NCBI GenBank assembly: GCA_003248845.1 | Contig: QFPD01000009.1 | Coordinates: 1 to 16,280 of the forward strand | Source of the DNA: Microbacterium sp. | GTDB taxonomy: Bacteria > Actinomycetota > Actinomycetes > Actinomycetales > Microbacteriaceae | Direction: 5' to 3' | Length of the DNA stretch: 16,280 nt | Shown here: positions 6,045-12,752 of the stretch, in pieces | Numbering within the stretch: position 1 is the first letter of the stretch | How the letters are laid out: each line of letters opens with the position of its first letter | Notes under the pieces: model-generated | Seen by the model: only the letters and a program-made list of their open reading frames with translations | The model's database searches: none | What the model was told of the DNA's origin: nothing | Made by a program: the position numbers and the translations under genes

Positions 6045-7727
6045 TCACGGGACGCGGGTGAACACGCCGAGTCCGGACGGGTCCGGCACGGCCGGGTACC
6101 CGTTGAAGTAGGTGAGCGTGACCCCCGTCACCGCGCCACCCGATCGCGTGAACACCGCCGACGAGAGCGAGCCGACCGGCGCGTTCTCGCCCGTCGGCTC
6201 GAACGCCATCGTGTCGCCCTCCCACGGCGTTATCGCGAAGGTGTAGCCGCCGGCCGGTCCGAGCGCGCCCCGAAGCACTCCGTCCTTCTCGGTCACCGTG
6301 AAGGTGCCGAAGTAGGGGCTCGAGTAGGTCCCGACGTAGTCGGAGGCCGGGCCCGCCATCGTCGCCCCCGCGGGAGCGGTCTGCCCGGCGAGGTCGCCGA
6401 CCGGGTGATTGAAGGGCTCCAGCCGGGCGCGGAACGCGTCGACCCAGTCGCGCGTCTGCGTGCCGTACATGACATCGTCGAGGAACGCCTGGTTGATCGC
6501 TTCGGGCACCCCGATCGGGGCTCCGTTGGTGAGCACCGTGATGCCGAGGTCGAGATCCGGCACCATCGAGACCGCGGTTCCGGTGCCCATCGAGAACGCG
6601 CCGGAGTGGCTCAGCACGACCCGGCCGCCGACGGCGGAGCCCACGTTGATGCCGAAGCCGTAGTGCCCGGGCCGCTGGTCGATCGACGAGTTGTGGGAGT
6701 TGATGACCTGCGCTGAGAAGGCCTCCGTGAGCGGGGCCGCGTCGATGAACGGCGCGCCGTCGTGCTGACCGTCCGCGAGCACCATCGCCATCCACTTCGC
6801 GACGTCGGTCGCGGTGGATGCCACGCCCCCCGCGGGGGCCTCGGCATCCGCATCGCGGTCGAACAGCGGCTCGAAGTCGTCGTCGCCGAGGCGCGCGTGC
6901 TGCACCGCGCGGTCGGCCGCTGCGAGGAACTCGGCGTGCGACGAGGTTGTCGACGTCATGCCGAGCGGGTCGAAGAGCAGCTCCTTCGCGGTCTGCTCCC
7001 ACGTCTCGCCGCGCGCGGCGGCGATCGCCTCGGCGCCCGTCGTCAGGCCGAAGTTGGAGTACTGGTACGTCGTGCGGAAAGGGGCGAGCGGGATGTACTT
7101 CAGGTGGGCGAGGATGTAGTCCCGGTCGAAGCCGAGGTCCTCGAGGTCGTCGCCGCCGCCGGTCGGGATGCCGGTGCGATGCGCGAAGTAGTCGCCGACG
7201 GTCGCGTGGGCGGTGACATACGGGTCGCCCATCTCGAACGTGGGCAGCAGGTCGTGTACGGCGCTCGACCATGACAGGTTCGGATCGTCGGTGAGGGCTT
7301 TCGCGATCACGGTCGCGGAGATCGGCTTCGACATCGACGCGATCTCGAAAAGCGTGCTGTCGTCGACCTTGTCACCCGTTCGCACGTCTTTCACGCCGAA
7401 GGCTCCCGTGTAGACCGTCTTGCCACCCGAAACGACGGCGACCTGTGCCCCGGGGACCTTCGACCGCTCCATGGCGTCCGCGATGTGCTGGGGCAGCTTC
7501 TCGAGCGCCGCGGCGATGGCCGATTCGCGATCGGTGTACAGCGCGACGACATCCTGATTCGGTGCGTCGCCGAGATCTATGGGTGTGCTCGGCGCGGCGG
7601 ACGGGCCCGCGCCGGGCGTGCCGCCCGTGCACGCCGTGGCGCCCGCGGTGATGAGGGCTGCGGCGAGTGCGGCGGCGGCGATCCGTGGCGCGCGCCCCGA
7701 TCGCGGCTTGCTGGTGATCGACGTCAT
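6045..7727 (-). CDS. Secreted serine hydrolase lipoprotein, class C beta-lactamase/DD-peptidase-like
   Basis: 560 residues. The N-terminus has Lys/Arg, a hydrophobic Ala-rich helix (16-32) and a lipobox-like ATAC with Cys33, then a Gly/Ser/Pro linker; this indicates a lipoprotein, though the -3 residue is atypical. The catalytic motifs of the class C/PBP4* family are intact: SMSK (S131, K134) in FEIASMSKPISATVIAKAL, Tyr-Ser-Asn in YQYSNFGLTTGAEAI, and HSG in LSHSGAFSMGTG. APAGGVASTATDVAKWM is also typical. The last ~100 residues (from DYVGTYSSPYFGTFTV) form a DUF3471-like beta domain. Family members are D,D-peptidases, esterases or D-amino-acid amidases; the substrate cannot be assigned. The gene diverges from the sensor kinase gene, and both promoters carry a matching dyad, so the gene may be a target of that two-component system. 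Confidence 0.92.
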   Translation of the reverse strand: MTSITSKPRSGRAPRIAAAALAAALITAGATACTGGTPGAGPSAAPSTPIDLGDAPNQDVVALYTDRESAIAAALEKLPQHIADAMERSKVPGAQVAVVSGGKTVYTGAFGVKDVRTGDKVDDSTLFEIASMSKPISATVIAKALTDDPNLSWSSAVHDLLPTFEMGDPYVTAHATVGDYFAHRTGIPTGGGDDLEDLGFDRDYILAHLKYIPLAPFRTTYQYSNFGLTTGAEAIAAARGETWEQTAKELLFDPLGMTSTTSSHAEFLAAADRAVQHARLGDDDFEPLFDRDADAEAPAGGVASTATDVAKWMAMVLADGQHDGAPFIDAAPLTEAFSAQVINSHNSSIDQRPGHYGFGINVGSAVGGRVVLSHSGAFSMGTGTAVSMVPDLDLGITVLTNGAPIGVPEAINQAFLDDVMYGTQTRDWVDAFRARLEPFNHPVGDLAGQTAPAGATMAGPASDYVGTYSSPYFGTFTVTEKDGVLRGALGPAGGYTFAITPWEGDTMAFEPTGENAPVGSLSSAVFTRSGGAVTGVTLTYFNGYPAVPDPSGLGVFTRVP

Positions 7728-7757
7728 GGCATCCCCGTTTCTCTCGCCGATGAGGCC

Positions 7758-7812
7758 AGAGTATTGAGCCCGCCGCGGGGTCCAGAAGGGACCTGGGTCG
7801 CGTCGGCCGTCG
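7758..7812 (-). promoter_or_regulatory. Divergent promoter of the serine hydrolase with upstream dyad, repeat copy 1
   Basis: On the - strand TACTCT (7763-7758) is a TANNNT -10, giving a start near 7751 and a 23-nt leader. A -35 is weak (TCTGGA near 7786-7781). GACCTGGGTC, a GACC-TG-GGTC dyad at 7790-7799, is centred about 43.5 nt upstream of the inferred start. The full repeat spans 7790-7812 and matches 7987-8010 at about 22 of 24 aligned positions. Confidence 0.4.
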
Positions 7813-7857
7813 AAGCGGAGCGGGGTCGGAGCGCCGTGCCTCCGGCCGCCGCGGGCT

Positions 7858-7949
7858 CATAATTCAGGAGATCTGCGTGCCGCAGCGAGCGATGGCGGCG
7901 GAATTCCGGGGGTGCTCGTGAGGGCGGCGCACGAATCTCCTGAGTTATG
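7858..7949. repeat. 92-bp palindromic intergenic element 1 (REP/MITE-like)
   Basis: The terminal arms are CATAATTCAGGAGAT (7858-7872) and ATCTCCTGAGTTATG (7935-7949), complementary at 14 of 15 positions. Inner segments continue the pairing: GCGTG-CCGC against GCGGCGCACG with a 2-nt bulge, CGAGC against GCTCG, and a perfect CGGAATTCCG at the centre. There is no open reading frame inside. It sits between the two divergent promoters. Such a fully nested fold is not expected by chance. Confidence 0.8.
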
Positions 7950-7986
7950 CACCGGCCGGCGCGCACCCGACGGAGGCGAGCGACGC

Positions 7987-8033
7987 GACCTGGGTCCCGT
8001 CAGGCCGTCGCGCGCTCCGAGTAGGTTCGTGCC
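7987..8033 (+). promoter_or_regulatory. Sensor-kinase promoter with dyad, repeat copy 2; leaderless architecture
   Basis: TAGGTT (8022-8027) is a TANNNT -10 placed 6 nt before the ATG at 8034, so the RNA would start at or next to the start codon and no Shine-Dalgarno is visible. The second copy of the repeat (7987-8010) begins with GACCTGGGTC, centred at about -42.5, and runs across the -35 region. This is a typical activator position and could serve autoregulation by the cognate LuxR-type regulator. Confidence 0.5.
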
Positions 8034-9848
8034 ATGACGTCGCACGGGCCGATCTCGCCGCTCACGAGCCCGACGCCGGCGCGCCTCCGCGGGGTCGGCA
8101 CGGGGTCGCTCGAGCGCGCGCTGGCGGCAGTCGCGGTACTCGGCCTCGTGCTCGGCGGCACGCAGCTCGGTGTCGGGATCGCGGCGGGCCTCGACATCGG
8201 GATGGATCTCGTCATCTGGGCGGTGTGCGCCTTCACCGTGCTGTTCTGGATCTGGCTCGCCGCGGGCATCGTCGCCTGGGCGCGCCGCCCCGGTAACGGC
8301 ATCGGGCCGCTCCTCGTCGTCGGGAGTGTGGCCGTCTTCCTCGGCGGAATGGCGAACATGCAGGTGCCCGTCCTCGACGTCATCAGCTCGATCTTCGCGA
8401 CGAGCGTCCTCGCGATCACCGTCCACCTGCTGCACGCCTTCCCCTCCGGCCGCCTCCGCGGGGCGGCGTCGGTCGCGACCGTCGTGACGGCGTACATCCT
8501 CGCGATCGGCGGCGACCTCGTGACGACCCTCCTCGCGCAGGCGGGGGCGAGGGGCGGGGTCCCCGGGGCCGATGAGACGGGCCCGGCCGCGCGGATCGAT
8601 CAGGCCGTCGAGCTCGGTCAGACGATCGTCGGCATCACGGTGATGACGCTCACGGCCGTCATCCTCGCGCGCCGTCTCATCGCAGCCGACCGGCGTCACC
8701 GCCGCGTCCTGCTGCCGCTGTTTCTCTACGGCATCCTCGCCGTCCTCCTCATCCCGCTGACGCCGCTCGCCGCGCGCCTGCTCGGCGCGGAGCGCACGGT
8801 GAGCGTGGCGATCCAGCTGATCCTCATCGCGGGGCTGCCGATCGCGTTCCTCGTGGGCGTCCTGCGCGGCGGCTTCCGGCGAACCACCGCTCTCGAAGCG
8901 TTGAGCGCGTGGCTCGCGATCAGCGGGCCGACGCGACCGGCGGCGCAGCGGGCCCTGGCATCCACACTCGGCGACGACTCGCTGCGGGTCCTCTACTGGT
9001 CGGAGTCGGCGGGCGGCTACGTCGACGAGACGGGAACACCCACGCACCGTGCGACGGACGACCCGGCGCGGTCGTGGATCGACGTACGCGTCGACGGTCG
9101 GCTCGTCGGCGCGATCGGGTACGACACGCGTCTGACGGGGGATGCCGCTGCCGTGCGCCGCGCCGGCGAAGTGCTCGCGATCGCGATCGACCGCGAGCGT
9201 CTCACCGCCGAACTGCTCGCGACGAACGAGGAGCTCGTCCGTTCGCGGCTGCGCCTCGTCGAGACTGCCGTCCGTGAGCGCTCGCGCATCGCTCGCGACC
9301 TGCACGACGGACTGCAGGTGCAGCTCGTGCTGCTCGCGCTCCAGGCGCAGACGATCGCCAACTCTGAGGAAGCGACACCGCCCGTGAGCGCGGCCCTCGG
9401 GGGCCTCCGCCGGGGGATCGACGAGGCCGCGGCGGACCTTCGCCGGCTCGTCCACGACGTCATCCCGGCGACCCTCATCGAGCAGGGCCTCACCGCCGCG
9501 ACCGAAGACCTCGTCGATCGCCTCGAGATGCCCGCGACCCTCACCTCCGACATCGATCACGCCGCGCTCTCGCCTGCCACGACCCACACGGCGTACTTCG
9601 TCGTCGCCGAAGCGCTCGCCAACGCCGTGAAGCACTCCCGAGCGGAGCGGGTCGAGGTGCGGCTGTCGATCGAGGGCGAGCGCCTGCGCATGGAGGTCGC
9701 CGACGACGGGATCGGTGGGGCGCGGCTGGATCGCGGGACGGGGCTCCGTGGGCTGGTCGATCGAGTGGACGTGCTGGGTGGAGCGATCGATGTCGCTTCG
9801 CCCGCCGGCAAGGGGACGACTGTGAGGGTGGAGCTGCCGTGCGCGTAG
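8034..9848 (+). CDS. Membrane sensor histidine kinase, NarL-class (HisKA_3), two-component system
   Basis: 604 residues. Eight hydrophobic segments occur at about 25-50, 55-82, 93-112, 118-142, 145-170, 195-220, 222-248 and 256-280, with little extracytoplasmic sequence, so the stimulus is probably sensed in or at the membrane. A GAF-like linker (about 300-390) precedes a short coiled coil and the HisKA_3 dimerisation helix SRIARDLHDGLQVQLVLLAL with phospho-acceptor H424. The HATPase_c domain has the N box ALANAVKHS (N530), DDGIGG, GTGLRGLVDRV and GKGTTVRVELP. The kinase transfers phosphate to the downstream response regulator, whose gene overlaps by 10 nt. The ATG is supported by a TANNNT box 6 nt upstream. 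The stimulus is unknown; divergence from a cell-wall-type hydrolase suggests envelope monitoring (inference). Confidence 0.94.
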   Translation: MTSHGPISPLTSPTPARLRGVGTGSLERALAAVAVLGLVLGGTQLGVGIAAGLDIGMDLVIWAVCAFTVLFWIWLAAGIVAWARRPGNGIGPLLVVGSVAVFLGGMANMQVPVLDVISSIFATSVLAITVHLLHAFPSGRLRGAASVATVVTAYILAIGGDLVTTLLAQAGARGGVPGADETGPAARIDQAVELGQTIVGITVMTLTAVILARRLIAADRRHRRVLLPLFLYGILAVLLIPLTPLAARLLGAERTVSVAIQLILIAGLPIAFLVGVLRGGFRRTTALEALSAWLAISGPTRPAAQRALASTLGDDSLRVLYWSESAGGYVDETGTPTHRATDDPARSWIDVRVDGRLVGAIGYDTRLTGDAAAVRRAGEVLAIAIDRERLTAELLATNEELVRSRLRLVETAVRERSRIARDLHDGLQVQLVLLALQAQTIANSEEATPPVSAALGGLRRGIDEAAADLRRLVHDVIPATLIEQGLTAATEDLVDRLEMPATLTSDIDHAALSPATTHTAYFVVAEALANAVKHSRAERVEVRLSIEGERLRMEVADDGIGGARLDRGTGLRGLVDRVDVLGGAIDVASPAGKGTTVRVELPCA

Positions 9849-10492
9849 TCATCGCGGAGGATGAGGTGCTGCTGCGCGAGGGCCTCGGGCATGTCCTCGC
9901 CGGCGACGGATTCGACGTCGTCGCCGCCGTCGGCACTGCAGCCCAGCTCGAGCGGGAGGTCGCGCGCCACGTTCCGGATCTCGCGATCACCGACATCCGA
10001 ATGCCGCCCGCGTACACCGATGAGGGACTCGTCGCGGCGCTGCGCATCCGGCATGCCCACCCGACGGTCGGCGTCGTCGTCCTCTCGCAGTACGTCCAGC
10101 GCCGCTCCGCGACCGAGCTGCTCGGTCAGGATCGAGGTGGCTTCGGCTACCTGCTGAAGCAGCGCATCGCCGATGTGACGACCTTCACCGCCGATCTCCG
10201 GCGCGTCGCCGCGGGCGGCACCGCACTCGACCCCGAGGTCGTGTCGGTCATGGTCACGCGGGCGAGCCGCGGCGACGGGGTCGTCGCGGGACTCACTCCG
10301 CGCCAGGTCGACGTGCTCACGCTGATGGCGCAGGGTCGCAGCAACGCCGCGATCGCTGCGACGCTGTTCCTCACCGAGAAGGCGGTCGTGCAGCACACGT
10401 CGAACATCTACGACGCGCTCGGGCTGCCGGTGGATGCCGACGACCACCGGCGGGTCCTCGCCGTCATCCGCTATCTGGAGGCCGCCGCGTAG
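9839..10492 (+). CDS. LuxR/NarL-type response regulator
   Basis: 217 residues, GTG start inside the last codons of the kinase gene (10-nt overlap), a strong sign of coupling. The receiver domain (1-120) has acidic residues E7 and D8, phospho-acceptor D52 in LAITDIRMPP, and the conserved Lys in FGYLLKQRI. MPPAYTDEG after the Asp is the typical loop of this actinobacterial subfamily. The LuxR-type HTH (about 148-210) reads LTPRQVDVLTLMAQGRSNAAIAATL followed by FLTEKAVVQHTSNIY. It should bind DNA as a phosphorylated dimer, so GACCTGGGTC at the two divergent promoters upstream is a candidate site. Its stop codon is shared with the -10 box of the next gene. Confidence 0.95.
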   Translation: MRVVIAEDEVLLREGLGHVLAGDGFDVVAAVGTAAQLEREVARHVPDLAITDIRMPPAYTDEGLVAALRIRHAHPTVGVVVLSQYVQRRSATELLGQDRGGFGYLLKQRIADVTTFTADLRRVAAGGTALDPEVVSVMVTRASRGDGVVAGLTPRQVDVLTLMAQGRSNAAIAATLFLTEKAVVQHTSNIYDALGLPVDADDHRRVLAVIRYLEAAA

Positions 10493-10501
10493 GGTGGGCG
10501 C
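10490..10501 (+). promoter_or_regulatory. Leaderless-type promoter -10 for the GNAT gene
   Basis: TAGGGT (10490-10495) overlaps the response regulator stop TAG and lies 6 nt before ATG 10502, the same TANNNT-N6-ATG spacing seen at the sensor kinase gene. GGGTGG could alternatively act as a weak Shine-Dalgarno in a read-through transcript. No convincing -35 is visible. Confidence 0.4.
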
Positions 10502-11215
10502 ATGAGCGACGTCCCGCCCGGATTCGAGATCCGCCCCCTCGACACGGTCGAGGAGGTCTTCGCGGCATCCGCCCTGCTCGACGAGGTGTGGGGGGACCGC
10601 GGAGGGATGCCCCCGAACCTGCTGCGTGCGCTCGCGCACTCCGGCAACTACGCGGTCGGCCTGTACGACACATCGGGCGACGCGGTGCGGATGGTCGGGG
10701 TATCTGTCGCGTTCTTCGCGGCGCCCGCCGCGCGGTCGATGCACTCCCACATCACCGGGATCCTCGCGCCCTACCGATCTCAGGGTCTCGGCCGCCTCCT
10801 GAAACAGCACCAGCGCGCGTGGGCGTTCGCGCGCGACGTGGGCCACATCACGTGGACGTTCGACCCGCTCGTCGCGCGCAACGCGCACGTCAACCTGCGG
10901 GTGCTCGGCGCGCGGGTCACCGAGTATCTCGTCGATCAGTACGGGCCGATGGACGACCTCGTGAACCGCGGCGACGAGTCCGATCGGCTGATGGTGTCGT
11001 GGGCGCTCGCCGCCCCGGCATCCGTCCCCGCCGAGCGGGAGGTCGTGACGTCGGTCGCCGTGCCGCACGACATCGAGGCGCTGCGTCGCACCGATCCCGC
11101 CGAAGCGTTGGAGTGGCGGTACCGCGTGCGCGATGCATTCGGCGGCCTCAGCGCGGACGGCCTCGTCGTCATCGGGTTCGACGAGCGCGGGTACCTGTTC
11201 GGGCGTCGGCCGTGA
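10502..11215 (+). CDS. COG3375-type GNAT acyltransferase (possible amino-acid N-succinyl/acetyltransferase)
   Basis: 237 residues. The GNAT core is visible: IRPLDTVEEVFAASALLDEVW at the start, then the acyl-CoA loop YRSQGLGRLLKQHQRAWA (Q/R-x-x-G-x-G pattern) at about residues 96-113. The COG3375 signature follows: HITWTFDPLVARNAHVNL, LGARVTEYLVDQYGPMDDL and NRGDESDRLMVSW. The enzyme should move an acyl group from acyl-CoA to an amine. Family context I know: GNATs of this type have been linked to N-succinylamino acid racemases, where they succinylate D-amino acids; such a racemase gene lies 1.5 kb downstream here. That role is inferred, not shown. The gene starts 9 nt after the response regulator and overlaps the next gene by one base (TGATG). 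Confidence 0.88.
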   Translation: MSDVPPGFEIRPLDTVEEVFAASALLDEVWGDRGGMPPNLLRALAHSGNYAVGLYDTSGDAVRMVGVSVAFFAAPAARSMHSHITGILAPYRSQGLGRLLKQHQRAWAFARDVGHITWTFDPLVARNAHVNLRVLGARVTEYLVDQYGPMDDLVNRGDESDRLMVSWALAAPASVPAEREVVTSVAVPHDIEALRRTDPAEALEWRYRVRDAFGGLSADGLVVIGFDERGYLFGRRP

Positions 11216-11604
11216 TGGGCGGCGGTGTTCCGGCGGACTGGACGCCGCACCGGCGCGACGACGGGGAGGTCGTCGGATGGATCCGCCCCGATGGCGAGGA
11301 GTGGGCGGCGATCGACGTGCTCGGTCGGGAGGTCGCGGCGTCCGTCGACTGGCTGGATGCCGAGGCGGCCCTCGAGAACGCGGGGCTCGCCTTCCTCGCC
11401 GATCCGTGGATGCTCGAACGCGACGCCGGTCCGCCGCTGCGCGTGCGGCTCGTCGAGGTGACGACCGAGCGCATCGTCGTGAAGGCGGAGGACTACGGCG
11501 ACGTGACGAGCGGGACGGAGCGCTTCGTGTTGCCGTGGCCGCTCCCCGCGCGGCTGCGGCCGGTGCGACCGGGCGATCCGGACGGGTTCACGCTCGAGCG
11601 GTGA
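11215..11604 (+). CDS. Conserved-looking hypothetical protein, 129 residues
   Basis: I do not recognise the family. The ATG overlaps the GNAT stop (TGATG), and a GTG codon lies directly before it in frame (11212), so the two genes are surely cotranscribed. The protein is soluble, acidic and Trp-rich at the N-terminus (DWTPHRRDDGEVVGWIRP, EEWAAIDVLGREV), with predicted mixed alpha/beta: a helix DWLDAEAALENAGLAFLAD and strands LRVRLVEVTTERIVVKAED. It ends ERFVLPWPLPARLRPVRPGD. No catalytic motif, signal peptide or membrane segment is seen. Codon use matches the neighbours (G/C at third positions). Coupling to the GNAT gene is the only functional hint. Confidence 0.75.
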   Translation: MGGGVPADWTPHRRDDGEVVGWIRPDGEEWAAIDVLGREVAASVDWLDAEAALENAGLAFLADPWMLERDAGPPLRVRLVEVTTERIVVKAEDYGDVTSGTERFVLPWPLPARLRPVRPGDPDGFTLER

Positions 11605-11642
11605 CGGCTCGGGCGATCATGCCGGCATCGGTACCAGCATAT

Positions 11643-11673
11643 GCATTGTGCACAATTGAATTGTGTGCAATGC
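11643..11673. promoter_or_regulatory. OhrR operator upstream of ohrR
   Basis: The core CACAATT-G-AATTGTG (11651-11665) is a perfect 7-1-7 palindrome close to the known OhrR consensus built on ACAATT/AATTGT. The symmetry extends to GCATTG and CAATGC on the two sides, giving 15-bp half-sites that match at 13 positions. A possible promoter (TTGTGC 11646-11651, 17 bp, AATGCT 11669-11674) is entirely covered, so bound OhrR would block RNA polymerase. Confidence 0.85.
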
Positions 11674-11680
11674 TTTTGAT

Positions 11681-12136
11681 GTGACGACAGCGACTCCCAC
11701 CCTCGACGACTTCGTGTGCTTCGCCATGTACACCGCCTCGCACGCGACGACGCAGGCGTACCGCGAAGTGCTGAAGCCCTGGAAGATCACCTACCCGCAA
11801 TACCTCGCGATGATCGTGCTCGCCGCGGGAGAGCGGACCGTCGGCGATCTGGGCGACGAGCTCGGCCTCGACTCGGGCACGTTGTCTCCGCTGCTGCGTC
11901 GACTCGAGCAGCGGAGCCTCGTCACGCGGCGCCGCGATGAGGCCGACGAACGCGTCGTGCGCGTCGCGCTCACCGAGGAGGGCACAGCGGTGCACGCCGA
12001 GGTGATCGCCGCGGCGGGTTGCCTCGTGCCCGCGTTCGTCGACAGCGGGCGCAGTCGCGCCGACCTCCTCGCCCAGCTCGGCGCGATCACCGAGAACATG
12101 CGCGCGCTCGCCGCGGATCTCCGCGCCGCCGCCTGA
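11681..12136 (+). CDS. ohrR: OhrR, MarR-family organic-peroxide-sensing repressor
   Basis: 151 residues from GTG 11681; an in-frame GTG at 11663 would add six residues but lies inside the operator. The OhrR hallmark is TLDDFVCFAMYTASHATTQAYR with the reactive Cys (residue 13 from this start), followed by LKPWKITYPQYLAMIVL. The winged helix is TVGDLGDELGLDSGTLSPLL and RRLEQRSLVTRRRDEADERV. Reduced OhrR represses ohr; oxidation of the Cys by organic hydroperoxide or hypochlorite releases DNA. A second Cys near residue 111 (AAAGCLVPAF) might allow a disulfide as in two-Cys OhrR types. AATGCT sits 6 nt before GTG 11681, so a leaderless transcript is plausible. The ohr gene follows after 60 nt. 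Confidence 0.93.
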   Translation: MTTATPTLDDFVCFAMYTASHATTQAYREVLKPWKITYPQYLAMIVLAAGERTVGDLGDELGLDSGTLSPLLRRLEQRSLVTRRRDEADERVVRVALTEEGTAVHAEVIAAAGCLVPAFVDSGRSRADLLAQLGAITENMRALAADLRAAA

Positions 12137-12196
12137 ACCCGGGCTCCGAACGCACTGGCCTCCTCAGCCTCTCCGACCTCCACGAAAGGAACCCCC

Positions 12197-12619
12197 ATGG
12201 ACATCCTCTACACCGCAGAAGCGCTCGCGACCGGCGGCGGCCGCAACGGCCACGTCCGCACGACCGACGGCATCCTCGACACGGACGTGCGCGTTCCGAA
12301 GGAGATGGGCGGCGCCGGCGGCGCGCCCAACCCCGAGCTGCTGTTCGCGGCCGGGTACGCGGCCTGCTTCCACAGCGCCCTGCAGTCCGTCGCACGCGCC
12401 CAAAAGGTCGCGATCGACGGATCGAGTGTCGGCTCGCGCGTCGGCATCGGCCCGAACGGGCAGGGCGGGTTCGGTCTCGCCGTGGAGCTCGAGGTGAACA
12501 TCCCCGACGTGCCGCACGATGTCGCCCAGCAGCTGGCGGATGCCGCCCACCAGGTGTGCCCGTACTCGAACGCCACGCGCGGCAACATCGACGTGACCGT
12601 CACCGTCGTCGACGACTGA
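12197..12619 (+). CDS. ohr: Ohr, organic hydroperoxide resistance peroxidase (OsmC/Ohr family)
   Basis: 140 residues. ATG 12197 has a Shine-Dalgarno AAAGGAA 5 nt upstream. The two catalytic Cys are C57 in LFAAGYAACFHSALQ and C121 in ADAAHQVCPYSNATRGNIDV, both at canonical Ohr positions. The N-terminus MDILYTAEALATGGGRNGHV and PKEMGGAGGAPNPELLFAAG are also typical. Ohr is a cytosolic dimeric thiol peroxidase that reduces fatty-acid and other organic hydroperoxides, usually recycled by lipoylated proteins. It lies behind ohrR and is presumably expressed from the OhrR-controlled promoter; no separate operator is seen in the 60-nt gap. Palindromic element 2 begins 18 nt after its stop and could act as a terminator. 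Confidence 0.96.
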   Translation: MDILYTAEALATGGGRNGHVRTTDGILDTDVRVPKEMGGAGGAPNPELLFAAGYAACFHSALQSVARAQKVAIDGSSVGSRVGIGPNGQGGFGLAVELEVNIPDVPHDVAQQLADAAHQVCPYSNATRGNIDVTVTVVDD

Positions 12620-12636
12620 CTCCGCGCACCGCGCGT

Positions 12637-12732
12637 GCACTTTCTCAGGATGGATGCGCCGCCGCCCGGCCGCGCTCCGCGCCACGGCGCGAGTACGCGG
12701 CGCGTAGCGAGGCAGGGCGCCTGAGAAAGTGC
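12637..12732. repeat. 96-bp palindromic intergenic element 2 (REP/MITE-like)
   Basis: The terminal arms GCACTTTCTCAGG (12637-12649) and CCTGAGAAAGTGC (12720-12732) are perfectly complementary over 13 bp, with GCGCG on both outer sides. The core is very GC-rich, with GCGCC-AC-GGCGC-type inner pairing. The arm shares TCAGGA with element 1. The element fills most of the ohr-racemase gap, and its right arm falls in the -35 region of the racemase promoter. Confidence 0.8.
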
Positions 12733-12741
12733 GCGCGGGCG

Positions 12742-12752
12742 TACGCTGAAGC
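12742..12752 (+). promoter_or_regulatory. Leaderless-type promoter -10 for the racemase gene
   Basis: TACGCT (12742-12747) is a TANNNT box 5 nt before ATG 12753, and no Shine-Dalgarno is visible, so transcription probably begins at the start codon. The -35 position falls within the right arm of palindromic element 2 (around 12719-12725), which may supply promoter bases. Confidence 0.45.

Noticed and set aside
6037..6051. CCCGT/ACGGG hairpin over the serine hydrolase stop as a terminator
   Set aside because: Only a 5-bp stem overlapping the stop codon with no T-tract; within the chance level for this GC content.
4683..6716. 677-codon + strand open frame spanning purU/metE-like/hydrolase genes in antisense
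   Set aside because: It crosses three real - strand genes and their gaps; its composition (Arg, Asp, Val, Gly) is typical of antisense reading in high-GC DNA.
7858..7949. CRISPR-like or tRNA-like reading of the palindromic elements
   Set aside because: No regularly spaced direct repeats and spacers, and no cloverleaf or T-loop sequence; the symmetry is that of single long hairpins.
7857..9635. 592-codon - strand open frame opposite the sensor kinase
   Set aside because: The + strand kinase has complete HisKA_3 and HATPase motifs; the antisense product has no domains and is charged, low-complexity sequence.
9557..11068. 503-codon - strand open frame opposite kinase, regulator and GNAT genes
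   Set aside because: Same reason: it runs antisense through three unrelated genes with strong motifs.
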